Source of the DNA: an uncultured Mycoplasmatota bacterium
GTDB lineage: Bacteria > Bacillota_I > Bacilli_A > RF39 > UBA660
Length of the DNA: 15,643 nt
NCBI GenBank assembly: GCA_900549325.1
Contig: UROI01000024.1
Location: forward strand, 1-15,643
Direction: 5' to 3'
Positions within the stretch are counted from its first letter, which is position 1; each line of letters starts with the position of its first letter. The notes below the pieces were generated by a model, which saw nothing but the letters and a program-made list of their open reading frames with translations, ran no database searches and was not told the origin of the DNA. Made by a program: the position numbers and the translations under genes. Shown in pieces: positions 7,210 to 14,614 of the stretch.

Positions 7210-7260
7210 GCAAATGAATTTGTTCAAGAAGTGTGCTAAACCCGTTTAACAACTGCTCCA
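7210..7260 (+). ncRNA. tRNA-Gly-like remnant between a promoter and a terminator
   Basis: The segment starts GCAAATG, contains GTTCAA and ends CAACTGCTCCA, compared with GCAGATG, GGTTCAAC and CATCTGCTCCA in the real tRNA-Gly at 2258. The ends can still pair at five of seven acceptor positions. It is only 51 bases long and has no recognisable anticodon or T arm, so it cannot be a working tRNA. With the promoter at 7168 and the terminator at 7271 it would be transcribed as an RNA of roughly 85-90 bases. It is either a deletion derivative of a duplicated tRNA-Gly or a small RNA with a tRNA-like 3' end. Confidence 0.45.
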
Positions 7261-7338
7261 TTGAAAAATCAAACACCATTTGGTGTTTTTTTTATGGAGT
7301 AAGATGAGGGGAGTCACCACCCGTCAGTCAAAACCATT
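7253..7338 (+). repeat. 86-bp direct repeat, copy B
   Basis: This is the partner of the repeat at 2325-2410. It begins CTGCTCCA, includes the terminator and ends at AAAACCATT (7338). About 7291-7325 it reads ATGGAG-AGATGAGGGGAGTCA-CCCGTC, which is the reverse complement of the tRNA-Gly 3' half with few differences and is closer to the tRNA than copy A is. The rest of the non-coding stretch from 7064 to 7412 holds the two promoters, the tRNA-like remnant and an AT-rich tail after the ABC-F stop. Confidence 0.8.
7271..7293. terminator. bidirectional terminator
   Basis: AAACACC/GGTGTTT stem with a T run on the plus strand; on the minus strand it is followed by GATTTTTC. It can end the short plus-strand RNA from 7168 and the minus-strand ABC-F transcript. 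Confidence 0.75.
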
Positions 7339-7412
7339 TACAAAATATAGAACTCAAACTATTTACTATTATTTTTAAAACTAACATAAACAAATAATAA
7401 ATAATACCAAGA

Positions 7413-9287
7413 TTACATATCCTTTGTAATCTCATCCCACTCTAATGTTTTCTTCTCAATATCCTTACTTACAATATCAATCTCTAACTTAATCAAATTA
7501 GCCTTATTAATATCCATATAAACATCTTCTTTTAAAAGTTCATTATTAAGATTACTAAGTCTCTCTTCTAATTCAAAAATATCTTTTTCTATCTTTTTAA
7601 TCTCTTTATTCTTATCAAAAGTATCTACTCTTTTATCAGTATTCTTCTTCTTTTCTACCTTAACTTTATTATCATTACTTGCATTATTAATTCTAGTCTT
7701 CTCTAAATACTCACTATAACCATAATTATATAAAGTACTTCTGCCACCCTCCATAACAAGAAGTCTATTACAGACATTCTTAATAAGATATCTATCATGA
7801 CTAACCATAATAATAGTACCCTTATAACTAATAAGCATCTTTTCAATAGTATCTTTACCAATAATATCCAAGTGATTAGTAGGTTCATCCAAAATAAGAA
7901 CATTAGGTTTTTTATTCAAAATCTTACATAAACTAACTCTAACCTTTTCACCACCAGATAAATCTCTAATCTTCTTAAAGACATCTTCTCCACTAAACTC
8001 AAAAGCTCCAAGTAGTGTTCTAATCTCATTCGGAGTAAGCCTAGGAAACTCCTTATCAATCTCTTCATAAATAGAATTATCATAATTAAGATTATCTAAA
8101 GCTTGTGAAAAATAACCAATATTAACTCTATCACCAAAAGTAAACTTACCACCAAGTGCTGGAACCTCACCCATAATAGTCTTAAGAAGTGTACTCTTAC
8201 CAATGCCATTTTCTCCAATAATACCAAGCTTGTCTCCTCTTTCCACATCAAAAGATAACTTACATAACTCTCTATCATAACCAATAGAAAGATTTTTAAC
8301 CTTAAGAACATCTCTGTAACTATTCATTTCAGGACTAAAATTAATCTTAAAAGACTTCGTATTAGCCTTATCAGGTTTATCAATTAATACCATTCTTTCA
8401 ATCTGTTTTAACTTCGACATTGCCATGCCAGCTTTAGTAGGTTTATACCTAAATCTATCCGCAATATCCTGTAGTCTCTTAATCTCTTGTTGTTGTCTTT
8501 CATAATCTTTAAGATTTCTTATATAATCCTCTTCCTTCTTCTTAACAAAATAAGAATAATTACCACTATACCTAGTTAAAGTACCATACTCAATATCATA
8601 TATTACATTGCAGACATTATCCAAAAACATTCTATCATGACTAACCAAAATAATAGAACCCTTGTAGCCATTTAAGTATTCCTCAAGCCACTCTATAGCC
8701 TTAATATCCAAATGATTCGTAGGTTCATCTAAGATAAGTAAATCAGGTTTTGATAGAAGAAGTCTAATCAAAGATAACTTTGTAAGTTGACCACCAGAAA
8801 ACTCATTCAAATACTTCTCTTTATCTTTATCACTAAAATCAAACTTATTTAAAATAACCTCTATTTCTTTCTTATACTTATAACCACCCATATATTCATA
8901 TCTAGATAAAAGTTCATTATATTTATTTAAAATCTTTTCATCATAATTAGTAGTCATCTCATTCTCTAAAACATTAAGTTTCTTTTCAATATCAAGAATA
9001 TCTTTAAAAGCACTCTTAATATAATCTATCATTTTCATATCAAGGTTATAACCATCATTCTGTTTAACATAACCAATATTAAAATCTTCTGAAGAAATAA
9101 TATCTACTTCTTCATAACCACTGGTAATTTCATACTCACCTACAATAGCCTTAAGTAAAGTTGTTTTACCACAGCCATTTCTACCTACAATACCAATTTT
9201 TTCATTATCTTTAACACAAAAATTAATATCTTCAAGTACTGTATTATTACCAAGAGTAACACTACCATGACTAATTTTATAATACAT
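7413..9287 (-). CDS. ABC-F family ATPase
   Basis: A 624-aa soluble protein with two ABC ATPase domains and no membrane segment, the layout of ABC-F proteins, which bind the ribosomal E site and act as translation factors or antibiotic-resistance proteins. Domain 1 has Walker A GRNGCGKTT (35-43), signature FSGGQLTKLSL and LILDEPTNHLD. Domain 2 has Walker A GENGIGKST, signature LSGGEKVRVSL and a second LILDEPTNHLD. Between them is the charged helical linker (about 250-300, including KPTKAGMAMSKLKQIERM) that touches the peptidyl-tRNA in this family. The last 60-70 residues are a Lys/Glu-rich predicted coiled coil. It resembles housekeeping YdiF/Uup-type members more than classic resistance types, but that is a judgement by eye. 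The start has AGGTGAT just upstream. It is transcribed alone, ending at the 7271 terminator. Confidence 0.9.
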   Translation of the reverse strand: MYYKISHGSVTLGNNTVLEDINFCVKDNEKIGIVGRNGCGKTTLLKAIVGEYEITSGYEEVDIISSEDFNIGYVKQNDGYNLDMKMIDYIKSAFKDILDIEKKLNVLENEMTTNYDEKILNKYNELLSRYEYMGGYKYKKEIEVILNKFDFSDKDKEKYLNEFSGGQLTKLSLIRLLLSKPDLLILDEPTNHLDIKAIEWLEEYLNGYKGSIILVSHDRMFLDNVCNVIYDIEYGTLTRYSGNYSYFVKKKEEDYIRNLKDYERQQQEIKRLQDIADRFRYKPTKAGMAMSKLKQIERMVLIDKPDKANTKSFKINFSPEMNSYRDVLKVKNLSIGYDRELCKLSFDVERGDKLGIIGENGIGKSTLLKTIMGEVPALGGKFTFGDRVNIGYFSQALDNLNYDNSIYEEIDKEFPRLTPNEIRTLLGAFEFSGEDVFKKIRDLSGGEKVRVSLCKILNKKPNVLILDEPTNHLDIIGKDTIEKMLISYKGTIIMVSHDRYLIKNVCNRLLVMEGGRSTLYNYGYSEYLEKTRINNASNDNKVKVEKKKNTDKRVDTFDKNKEIKKIEKDIFELEERLSNLNNELLKEDVYMDINKANLIKLEIDIVSKDIEKKTLEWDEITKDM

Positions 9288-9328
9288 AACATCACCTGCA
9301 CTACTAATATTTTATCATATAAATAAAA

Positions 9329-9353
9329 AGAACTAAATACTTTTATTAGTTCT
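9329..9353 (-). terminator. terminator after the glycosidase gene
   Basis: AGAACTAA (9329-9336) pairs with TTAGTTCT (9346-9353), and the minus strand continues into TTTTTATTT. The same eight-base stem is used at 11763-11787. It separates the 9454-11670 operon from the ABC-F gene. Confidence 0.7.
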
Positions 9354-9385
9354 TGTTTTAACAGTTCACACTTCGTTGCTCACTG

Positions 9386-9441
9386 CTAGTTAAAGTCATA
9401 AGTCTTTAACTAGATTTTTGAAGCCTTATTGTCTTCAAAAA
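9386..9441. repeat. two adjacent perfect hairpins
   Basis: CTAGTTAAAG (9386-9395) pairs with CTTTAACTAG (9404-9413), a 10-bp stem with an 8-base loop. Immediately next to it TTTTTGAAG (9415-9423) pairs with CTTCAAAAA (9433-9441). On the plus strand the first stem is followed by ATTTTTG and could be a terminator. On the minus strand they form the 3' untranslated part of the glycosidase transcript ahead of the 9329 terminator. Confidence 0.5.
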
Positions 9442-9453
9442 TAATATATTATT

Positions 9454-10449
9454 TTATTCAATATATCCAAAGCCAGTAACTACACTACGGCCTTTGCCAC
9501 CATTAATAAGTTGTCCGTATATATTTAATGGGTGATTAATCATTTTTCCATTAACTACTAAACTACTTGAAGCACCACCATCCAAGTTACCAGCAGTATA
9601 TGCTCCGTACTTCTTTAATGTTTCAGCTACTTCGTATATAGTAGGTCCTTTACTATGTACGCCTTCAGTTACAAGAAATAATACTATACCATCTTTTCTT
9701 TGAGCAATAGCTACTCTCGCAGCTCCACCATAACCACCCGCAGATTCTTCCTTAGGTACAATTATTTCTCCATCTTCTATTAAGAATGGTCCAAATTCTA
9801 GAGCATCACGAATTCCTATAGCTATAGCTTCTTCTCCTGTACCTTCCATAAGTACAAGTTCATTATCATAATTAAATCCTACTAATTTAGAATTACCTTT
9901 ACTATTCCAGGTAATTTTACCATCTTCAATAACATATCCCATTGGAATATCCGAACCAGTACCAAAGTCTTGAAAGCCTCCACCATTAATACATACTTTA
10001 CCATTATATCTCTTACAAATATCAATAACCGTTTGTTGTCCTGTATTATTTCTATTAAACCATTTAGAACTAACAAGTTTAACTTTTGCAGGATCATAGA
10101 TAGCAACTAAATAAGCATCATACTTATTTATTTTAATATTAATAAGTTTATAACCATCTGTCTCATTATCTTTTTCTAATATTTCTTTTTCATAAATATC
10201 ATTATCTAAACTATTTGATGGTACTTTATCAGAAATAATATTACTATCAATATCATTCATATAAGAAATATAATTTTTTCTAGAAGCCTCTTCATATAAT
10301 GCACTCTTTCCATATAAAACACCAATTAATTTAAAGTTATTATTTAAAGATAAATAATTAACTATAGTTCCTTTAAATATAAATATTGACATCAAAAATA
10401 TAATCATACATGATGTAAATGAAATACTAAATATTGCTAACTTCTTCAT
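9454..10449 (-). CDS. phosphodiester glycosidase family protein (NAGPA/DUF2233-like), membrane anchored
   Basis: A 331-aa protein with an N-terminal hydrophobic segment (about 5-26) without a clear cleavage site, so probably a signal anchor with the rest outside the cell. The C-terminal half (about 110-331) has the hallmarks of the phosphodiester glycosidase domain related to the uncovering enzyme NAGPA: KVCINGGGF (151-159), a GPFLI stretch (220-224), GGYGGAARVAIAQ (238-250) and AGNLDGGASSSLVVNG (286-301). Enzymes of this family cleave sugar-phosphate diester bonds; in Gram-positive bacteria related proteins are linked to exopolysaccharide or wall-polymer metabolism. It starts 3 bases after the stop of the membrane-anchored repeat protein at 10453, so the two are co-transcribed. 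Substrate is unknown. Confidence 0.85.
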   Translation of the reverse strand: MKKLAIFSISFTSCMIIFLMSIFIFKGTIVNYLSLNNNFKLIGVLYGKSALYEEASRKNYISYMNDIDSNIISDKVPSNSLDNDIYEKEILEKDNETDGYKLINIKINKYDAYLVAIYDPAKVKLVSSKWFNRNNTGQQTVIDICKRYNGKVCINGGGFQDFGTGSDIPMGYVIEDGKITWNSKGNSKLVGFNYDNELVLMEGTGEEAIAIGIRDALEFGPFLIEDGEIIVPKEESAGGYGGAARVAIAQRKDGIVLFLVTEGVHSKGPTIYEVAETLKKYGAYTAGNLDGGASSSLVVNGKMINHPLNIYGQLINGGKGRSVVTGFGYIE

Positions 10450-10452
10450 ATA

Positions 10453-11670
10453 TTATACCTCTACTTCAAAAGGATTATCCTTTGTACCTAATCCGTTTAA
10501 TTTATAATTATTTTTAATACTAATCGTAGGAACAATGTTATGTAAATAATTAGTTTTAGAAATAAAATTATCAGTATTATAAATATAAACATCTTTTTCA
10601 TCACTTGGAGTTATTAAATAATATCCCCATTTATTATTAACTAATTTTAAATCTTTTACACTAAGCATTCCCACTTTCGTAGAGACTATATTTTTATCAA
10701 CATTATCATAACTATCAATGTACTTACCAATTTTCCATTCATTACTAATAAGCATATCTTTATAAGATAAACTATCTAAATAATCATTATTTAAATAATA
10801 AGCTATACTGCCTTCTTTATCTACATTAAATTCACTATTATCACCAAATACTTTAACACCAGATAAACCATTAACTAAAGCTAAATTAACTCTATTCTTA
10901 TTAACTTCATAAACTATCCATAAATCATTATCTAGTTTAATATAACTACCAACGCTAAGACCAGTAGTATCCTCAGATACAATATATGGATTATCAATAG
11001 TACCATTACCTGATTTAATTATAGTACTACTATTTAATCTAATAACAGGTCTAACTCCATAAGCTTTATCATTACTATCATTAGTAATTTTATTACTATT
11101 AATTACAAAAGGTTTATTATCATATCTATTATTAAGCCAGTAATCTAAATTATTTAACAAATAACTATTACCATTATCATTAGAATTAATAATATCCTCT
11201 ATACTAAGTAATCTAACATAATCTTTAGTATAAATATTTTTACATTCTACCTTTTCTATTTTAGATATAATATCATTACAATATGATACTCTATCTAGAT
11301 ATTTTTTATCAATACTACTTAAGAATATATCATTAACATACTTATTAACATCATAATTAACATTCTTTAAAATATTAATACTATTATCAGTAGTAACATC
11401 TAATGAACCATCTTTATTAATACTTATAATTCTCCATAAAATATTAGAAAAATATAAATAATTATTTGGATTTTCTCCCTTAAATATCTTAACATTTCCA
11501 TCATAATAAATATCTTCTTCTTTTAAAGAAATATTATTACTAATATTATTTTTATTACTTAATTTATTACTTCCTATTAAATTAATTATAAAATATATTA
11601 ATATACTAAGTATTAAAATCACACATATAAGTAATATTAAATAATATTTTTTATCTTTATTCTTTTTCAT
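10453..11670 (-). CDS. membrane-anchored surface protein with two DUF6273-like modules
   Basis: A 405-aa protein with a short Lys-rich N-terminus and one hydrophobic segment (about 8-33), so anchored in the membrane with an external body. The body has two similar modules. The first runs from YLYFSNILWRIISI (about 71-84) to GVRPVIRLNSS and SGNGTIDNPYIV. The second runs from DNDLWIVYEV to LNGLGTKDNPFEVEV at the C-terminus. The closing motif G-x-G-T-x-x-N-P-(Y/F) and the GV-P-V-(I/L)-L strand are the same as in the DGR target protein at 14866-15643 (GVAPVLSL, SGDGTSSKPY). The two are therefore related, but this one has no sequence like the VR. The start at 11670 has AGGAG eight bases upstream and a TATAAT at 11705-11710. 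The frame is very rich in Asn, Ser, Ile and Lys. The exact family name is from recall. Confidence 0.72.
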   Translation of the reverse strand: MKKNKDKKYYLILLICVILILSILIYFIINLIGSNKLSNKNNISNNISLKEEDIYYDGNVKIFKGENPNNYLYFSNILWRIISINKDGSLDVTTDNSINILKNVNYDVNKYVNDIFLSSIDKKYLDRVSYCNDIISKIEKVECKNIYTKDYVRLLSIEDIINSNDNGNSYLLNNLDYWLNNRYDNKPFVINSNKITNDSNDKAYGVRPVIRLNSSTIIKSGNGTIDNPYIVSEDTTGLSVGSYIKLDNDLWIVYEVNKNRVNLALVNGLSGVKVFGDNSEFNVDKEGSIAYYLNNDYLDSLSYKDMLISNEWKIGKYIDSYDNVDKNIVSTKVGMLSVKDLKLVNNKWGYYLITPSDEKDVYIYNTDNFISKTNYLHNIVPTISIKNNYKLNGLGTKDNPFEVEV

Positions 11671-11754
11671 ATAAATACTCCTATATAGATACCCTCTATT
11701 ATTTATTATACTATATAATAATATTATTTCATATAAAATTATTAAAATTTAAGA

Positions 11755-11787
11755 AAAAATTAAGAACTAAAATATAAAATTAGTTCT
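11755..11787 (-). terminator. terminator of the 11780-12274 gene
   Basis: The stem TTAGTTCT/AGAACTAA (11780-11787 with 11763-11770) overlaps the stop codon. The minus strand then reads TTAATTTTTTC. Confidence 0.65.
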
Positions 11788-12274
11788 CTATCTTTTGTTT
11801 AATAAAATTTTTAATATTCTCTTTTTTCTTAAATTCTCTTACTTCTTCATATACAATATCCGCAGTAATAACATCTAAATTATATTTTTTTGAAATAATA
11901 TCACAAAAATAACTATAATAAATAATATTTTCAGATATATTAGTATAACTTTCTTCTACATTTGATCCAAGTATTTCAGTAGCTACATCTAAGACATTAT
12001 TATTAATATATAAATCTTTTTTTGATACACAAATACCACTTGGAATAATAATTAAATTTTCTTCTAAACTAACTATACAAAATGGTCTACCAGTAACAAT
12101 ATCAATATAATGACTAAGATTTTCATTACCACCTATTTTATCTAAATATAATTCATATGGAATATCTATTTTATTTTTAATAAAAACTTCTATTCCATTT
12201 AGCATAGTTCTATTCCAATATTCCACTCCATGAACGTTTAAACTATAACCACAGTTTTTTTCAGATTCAAACAT
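11780..12274 (-). CDS. protein of unknown function, 164 aa
   Basis: I do not recognise this protein. The start is taken at ATG 12274, with AGGAAGG 8-9 bases upstream, rather than the GTG at 12283 that lies inside that ribosome binding site. The sequence (MFESEKNCGYSLNVHGVEYW and on) has no signal peptide or membrane segment. It looks like a soluble alpha/beta protein with a helical, Lys-rich C-terminus. Visible patches are YIDIVTGRPFCIVSLEENLIIIPSG in the middle and an acidic helix EVREFKKKENIKNF at the end. It has its own promoter just beyond the RT stop and its own terminator, so it is a single-gene unit between the DGR and the surface-protein operon. Nothing in the sequence links it functionally to the DGR. 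Confidence 0.7.
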   Translation of the reverse strand: MFESEKNCGYSLNVHGVEYWNRTMLNGIEVFIKNKIDIPYELYLDKIGGNENLSHYIDIVTGRPFCIVSLEENLIIIPSGICVSKKDLYINNNVLDVATEILGSNVEESYTNISENIIYYSYFCDIISKKYNLDVITADIVYEEVREFKKKENIKNFIKQKIEN

Positions 12275-12297
12275 AAAAATCACCTTCCTGTATAATT

Positions 12298-12326
12298 AGT
12301 ATATCAAATAGAAATTTAAAAAACAA
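12298..12326 (-). promoter_or_regulatory. promoter of the 164-aa gene
   Basis: Minus-strand TTGTTT (12321-12326) and TATACT (12298-12303) with a 17-base spacer. The -10 box lies 24 bases before the ATG at 12274 and just past the reverse transcriptase stop. Confidence 0.5.
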
Positions 12327-12339
12327 CAAAATAATAATA

Positions 12340-13410
12340 CTAATTAGTATATTTATAACTATTATTATAATTACTCATACTATTAAAGTATTTTTGATAA
12401 GAAATATAATTATTCTTATATAAATAGTTTGTCTTTTTAATATTATTATTTCTTCTTCTTTTATTACTACTTTTTATTCTAATAATTGTTTTATTATTTC
12501 TAATATAAAACATATAGCCAATATACTCAAATCCATGATAACTATCATATATATTAGTTTTATTTTTATTAATATTTAATTTATACTCTTTATTTAAAAT
12601 AAATTCTATTTCTTTTAGTGCTTTCTTTAATTTATTCTTATCATTAGATATAATAATATAATCGTCCATATATCTTACCATATACTTTAAATTTAAATTA
12701 TGTATAATATAATGATCTAATTTATACAAATAAAATATAGATAATATTTGACTAGTCATATTACCTATAGGTAATCCTTTATTATATTCATATAATGGTA
12801 ACTTATTTATTTCTTCACTTCTATTTTTATCTTTAATTAATAAATTATTTTTAACACTATTAATTACTTCATTAATATATTTTTCATTAGTACCATCTAT
12901 TATACTACTTACTATTTTATCTTCTTCTTCATTCAGTTTATCTTTTAATAATTCTTTTAACACATCATGATCTATACTATAAAAATATTTACTAATATCT
13001 ATTTTTAGTATATAAAATCTATCATATTTTTTATTTAATTCAATATATCTTTTTAGTAATTTAATAGCAAAATCATATCCCATATTCTTTCTAGTAGCAC
13101 AATTTCTCATATCTAAATATTTATTTAATCTATGTAACAATATAAATCTAGCTACATAATGATTAATAATCTTATCTTTCATATTTAAACTCATAACTAT
13201 TCTATATTTAGGACTATTAATAGTAAATATATTATATCTTTTAATTTTATAATTATTATTCTCAATTATATTCTTAATATCATAAATATTTTCTATCTTA
13301 TTCATCTCAAAATTATAAACTTTATTCTTATTTTTAGTATTAACACTTACTTCTTTTTCATAAATATCTATTATATCACTAACACTTACTTTCACTCTTA
13401 ATCCATCCAT
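12340..13410 (-). CDS. DGR reverse transcriptase
   Basis: A 356-aa reverse transcriptase of the retron/group II-like superfamily, DGR type. It copies the TR RNA with errors at adenines, and the cDNA replaces the VR. Catalytic regions in order are: motif near NCATRKNMGYDFAIKLL (103-119), motif A YILKIDISKYFYSID (133-147, Asp138), motif B GLPIGNMTSQ (212-221), where DGR enzymes have I/V/L-G-x-x-x-S-Q instead of the usual Q-G-x-x-x-S-Q, the active site RYMDDYIII (246-254) and motif E FEYIGYMFY (294-302). The last 50 residues are Lys/Arg/Asn-rich, fitting nucleic-acid contact. There is no maturase or nuclease domain, as expected for DGRs. The start is uncertain: ATG at 13410 lacks a good ribosome binding site and overlaps the avd-like gene by 32 bases; GTG at 13395, after GGATGG, is an alternative. 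The gene is extremely AT-rich. Confidence 0.95.
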   Translation of the reverse strand: MDGLRVKVSVSDIIDIYEKEVSVNTKNKNKVYNFEMNKIENIYDIKNIIENNNYKIKRYNIFTINSPKYRIVMSLNMKDKIINHYVARFILLHRLNKYLDMRNCATRKNMGYDFAIKLLKRYIELNKKYDRFYILKIDISKYFYSIDHDVLKELLKDKLNEEEDKIVSSIIDGTNEKYINEVINSVKNNLLIKDKNRSEEINKLPLYEYNKGLPIGNMTSQILSIFYLYKLDHYIIHNLNLKYMVRYMDDYIIISNDKNKLKKALKEIEFILNKEYKLNINKNKTNIYDSYHGFEYIGYMFYIRNNKTIIRIKSSNKRRRNNNIKKTNYLYKNNYISYQKYFNSMSNYNNSYKYTN

Positions 13411-13717
13411 ATATCATTTTAGTAATAGAAAGTAAATTATTACTTAATTTTTCACAAACTTTATTATTAATATATTTATTCTTTAAACATCTTTCTAAAT
13501 AAAAATCCAACATACTAATCTTACTCAATATATCTTTATAGTATTCATTTTTATTATCACTATTATAATTACATCTATATACTAAATATAATATATCATA
13601 ACTAGTATTATATAATCTTTCTTTTATTACTTTATCTCTATTTGGAATATTAATAACTATATTATCTATACTATATATAAATAACTTAATATTTTTTACT
13701 ATCTTAAAATCATTCAT
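13379..13717 (-). CDS. avd: Avd-like DGR accessory protein
   Basis: A 112-aa, almost entirely helical, basic protein placed directly before the RT gene. This is the size and position of Avd, the four-helix-bundle pentamer that binds the reverse transcriptase and TR RNA and is needed for cDNA synthesis in the Bordetella phage DGR. Heptad-like hydrophobic stretches run through the protein (KNIKLFIYSIDNIVINI, SYDILYLVYRC, KISMLDFYLERCL, LSNNLLSITKMIYGWI). The C-terminal I-x-G-W-I resembles the end of known Avd proteins. Sequence similarity in this family is weak, so the call rests on length, helical pattern and context. Its ATG overlaps the upstream stop by four bases (ATGA, 13714-13717) and GAGG lies seven bases before it, so translation is coupled. 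Confidence 0.75.
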   Translation of the reverse strand: MNDFKIVKNIKLFIYSIDNIVINIPNRDKVIKERLYNTSYDILYLVYRCNYNSDNKNEYYKDILSKISMLDFYLERCLKNKYINNKVCEKLSNNLLSITKMIYGWIKSESKC

Positions 13718-14076
13718 ACATTTTCCTCAATCAAATCTAATAATTTACTAACTTCTTCTTCAGTCAAATTATTAACTTTATTTATAATCTTACTTACTCT
13801 ATAATCTAAATCAATTTTCTTTTTACCTTTTTCTAGATAACATTTATATTTATTCTTATTACCATAAATCTTTTTATTTATATCTTCCATATTTTCTTTA
13901 ACAATATAACTAACACTATTATTTTCTAATATATTAATAACTTTATTAATAGTATTAAGTGGAAAAACTACTTTTCCATTATTTATTTTATAATTACATA
14001 AATATGATAATACAATAGCATCATCATCAAAACATATATAAAACCCACCTGATTTTCTTAAAATTACACTATTCAC
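13714..14076 (-). CDS. MutS-like (MSL) DGR accessory protein, second copy
   Basis: A 120-aa protein starting at GTG 14076, which has AAAGGAG eight bases upstream and overlaps the previous stop by eight bases. The first 60 residues, VILRKSGGFYICFDDDAIVL and on to SVSYIV, resemble the N-terminal mismatch-recognition domain of MutS, where G-x-F-Y-E-x-(F/Y)-x-x-D-A and a conserved Y-I-V-like strand occur. MutS-like small proteins are a reported accessory class in DGR surveys; the match here is by eye. The C-terminal 45 residues form a charged helix region (LTEEEVSKLLDLIEENV). It probably binds nucleic acid or helps the RT-Avd complex. It is similar in layout to the 98-aa protein encoded just upstream, suggesting a tandem duplication. 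Confidence 0.55.
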   Translation of the reverse strand: MNSVILRKSGGFYICFDDDAIVLSYLCNYKINNGKVVFPLNTINKVINILENNSVSYIVKENMEDINKKIYGNKNKYKCYLEKGKKKIDLDYRVSKIINKVNNLTEEEVSKLLDLIEENV

Positions 14077-14365
14077 TTCTTATACTCCTTTTTACTTCTA
14101 ATAATATATCTTTTATATAAGACATATATAAATATTTATAATAATTATTTACTTCATAGTTATTTATACTAAGTATTTCTAAATTATCTAATACTATAAA
14201 ATTAATACTATATTTTTTTAATAAATATAACTTATTATCAAAATTAATATAATCTAATATTCTCTTATCCTTATCAAAACAATAATAATTTTTATTTTTC
14301 ATTATTAATACTATATAATCTTTATATATATTCTTAGTAAATTCATATCTATTTATCATACTCAT
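14069..14365 (-). CDS. MutS-like (MSL) DGR accessory protein, first copy
   Basis: A 98-aa protein, first in the accessory/RT operon. The start is ATG 14365, with GGGG (14374-14377) eight bases upstream. Residues about 15-60, KDYIVLIMKNKNYYCFDKDK and on to SINFIVLDN, follow the same pattern as the 120-aa neighbour (x-Y-I/F-Y-x-C-F-D-x-D, then a basic helix and an I-x-F/Y-I-V strand), so the two are probably diverged paralogues of one MutS-like fold. The C-terminal half is a basic helix (YIKDILLEVKRSIRSE). Transcription reaches it only through the long hairpin at 14397-14468, so its level may be set by termination there. Function is inferred from context only. Confidence 0.5.
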   Translation of the reverse strand: MSMINRYEFTKNIYKDYIVLIMKNKNYYCFDKDKRILDYINFDNKLYLLKKYSINFIVLDNLEILSINNYEVNNYYKYLYMSYIKDILLEVKRSIRSE

Positions 14366-14389
14366 AATTTCTACCCCATTTTATTCCAT

Positions 14390-14468
14390 AAAAAATAGTG
14401 CTAATATAGGCACAAAGAAAATGATTCAATTTCTTGAATTATTTTCTATAAAAGCCTATACTAGCACT
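14390..14468 (-). terminator. long GAAA-capped hairpin with T run between TR and the RT operon
   Basis: AGTGCTAATATAGGC (14397-14411) pairs with GCCTATACTAGCACT (14454-14468) with one mismatch. Inside it, 14416-14429 pairs with 14434-14447 with one mismatch. The loop 14430-14433 reads GAAA on the transcribed minus strand, a GNRA tetraloop. The stem is followed on the minus strand by six Ts (14395-14390), so it has the form of an intrinsic terminator. It would release a discrete TR RNA and let only part of transcription reach the MSL, Avd and RT genes. No clear promoter fits between it and the first MSL start. Confidence 0.65.
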
Positions 14469-14614
14469 TTTATTAATAATATCTATAGTTCTAGGTATAC
14501 CCGTAGATATAATCCATCTATAGTTTAACATTTAGAGATAAATATCTCAAGGATAATTTCTGTCCTTTAAAGCCCTGTCATACTAAGCCTTAGCCTAGTA
14601 GAAACCCACTACAT

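Noticed and set aside
7703..8311. Leu-rich short open frames inside the ABC-F gene
   Set aside because: They are other-frame readings of the ABC-F coding sequence; the apparent hydrophobicity comes from AT-rich codons.
9882..10106. 74-aa open frame inside the glycosidase gene
   Set aside because: It is an other-frame reading of a well-supported gene.
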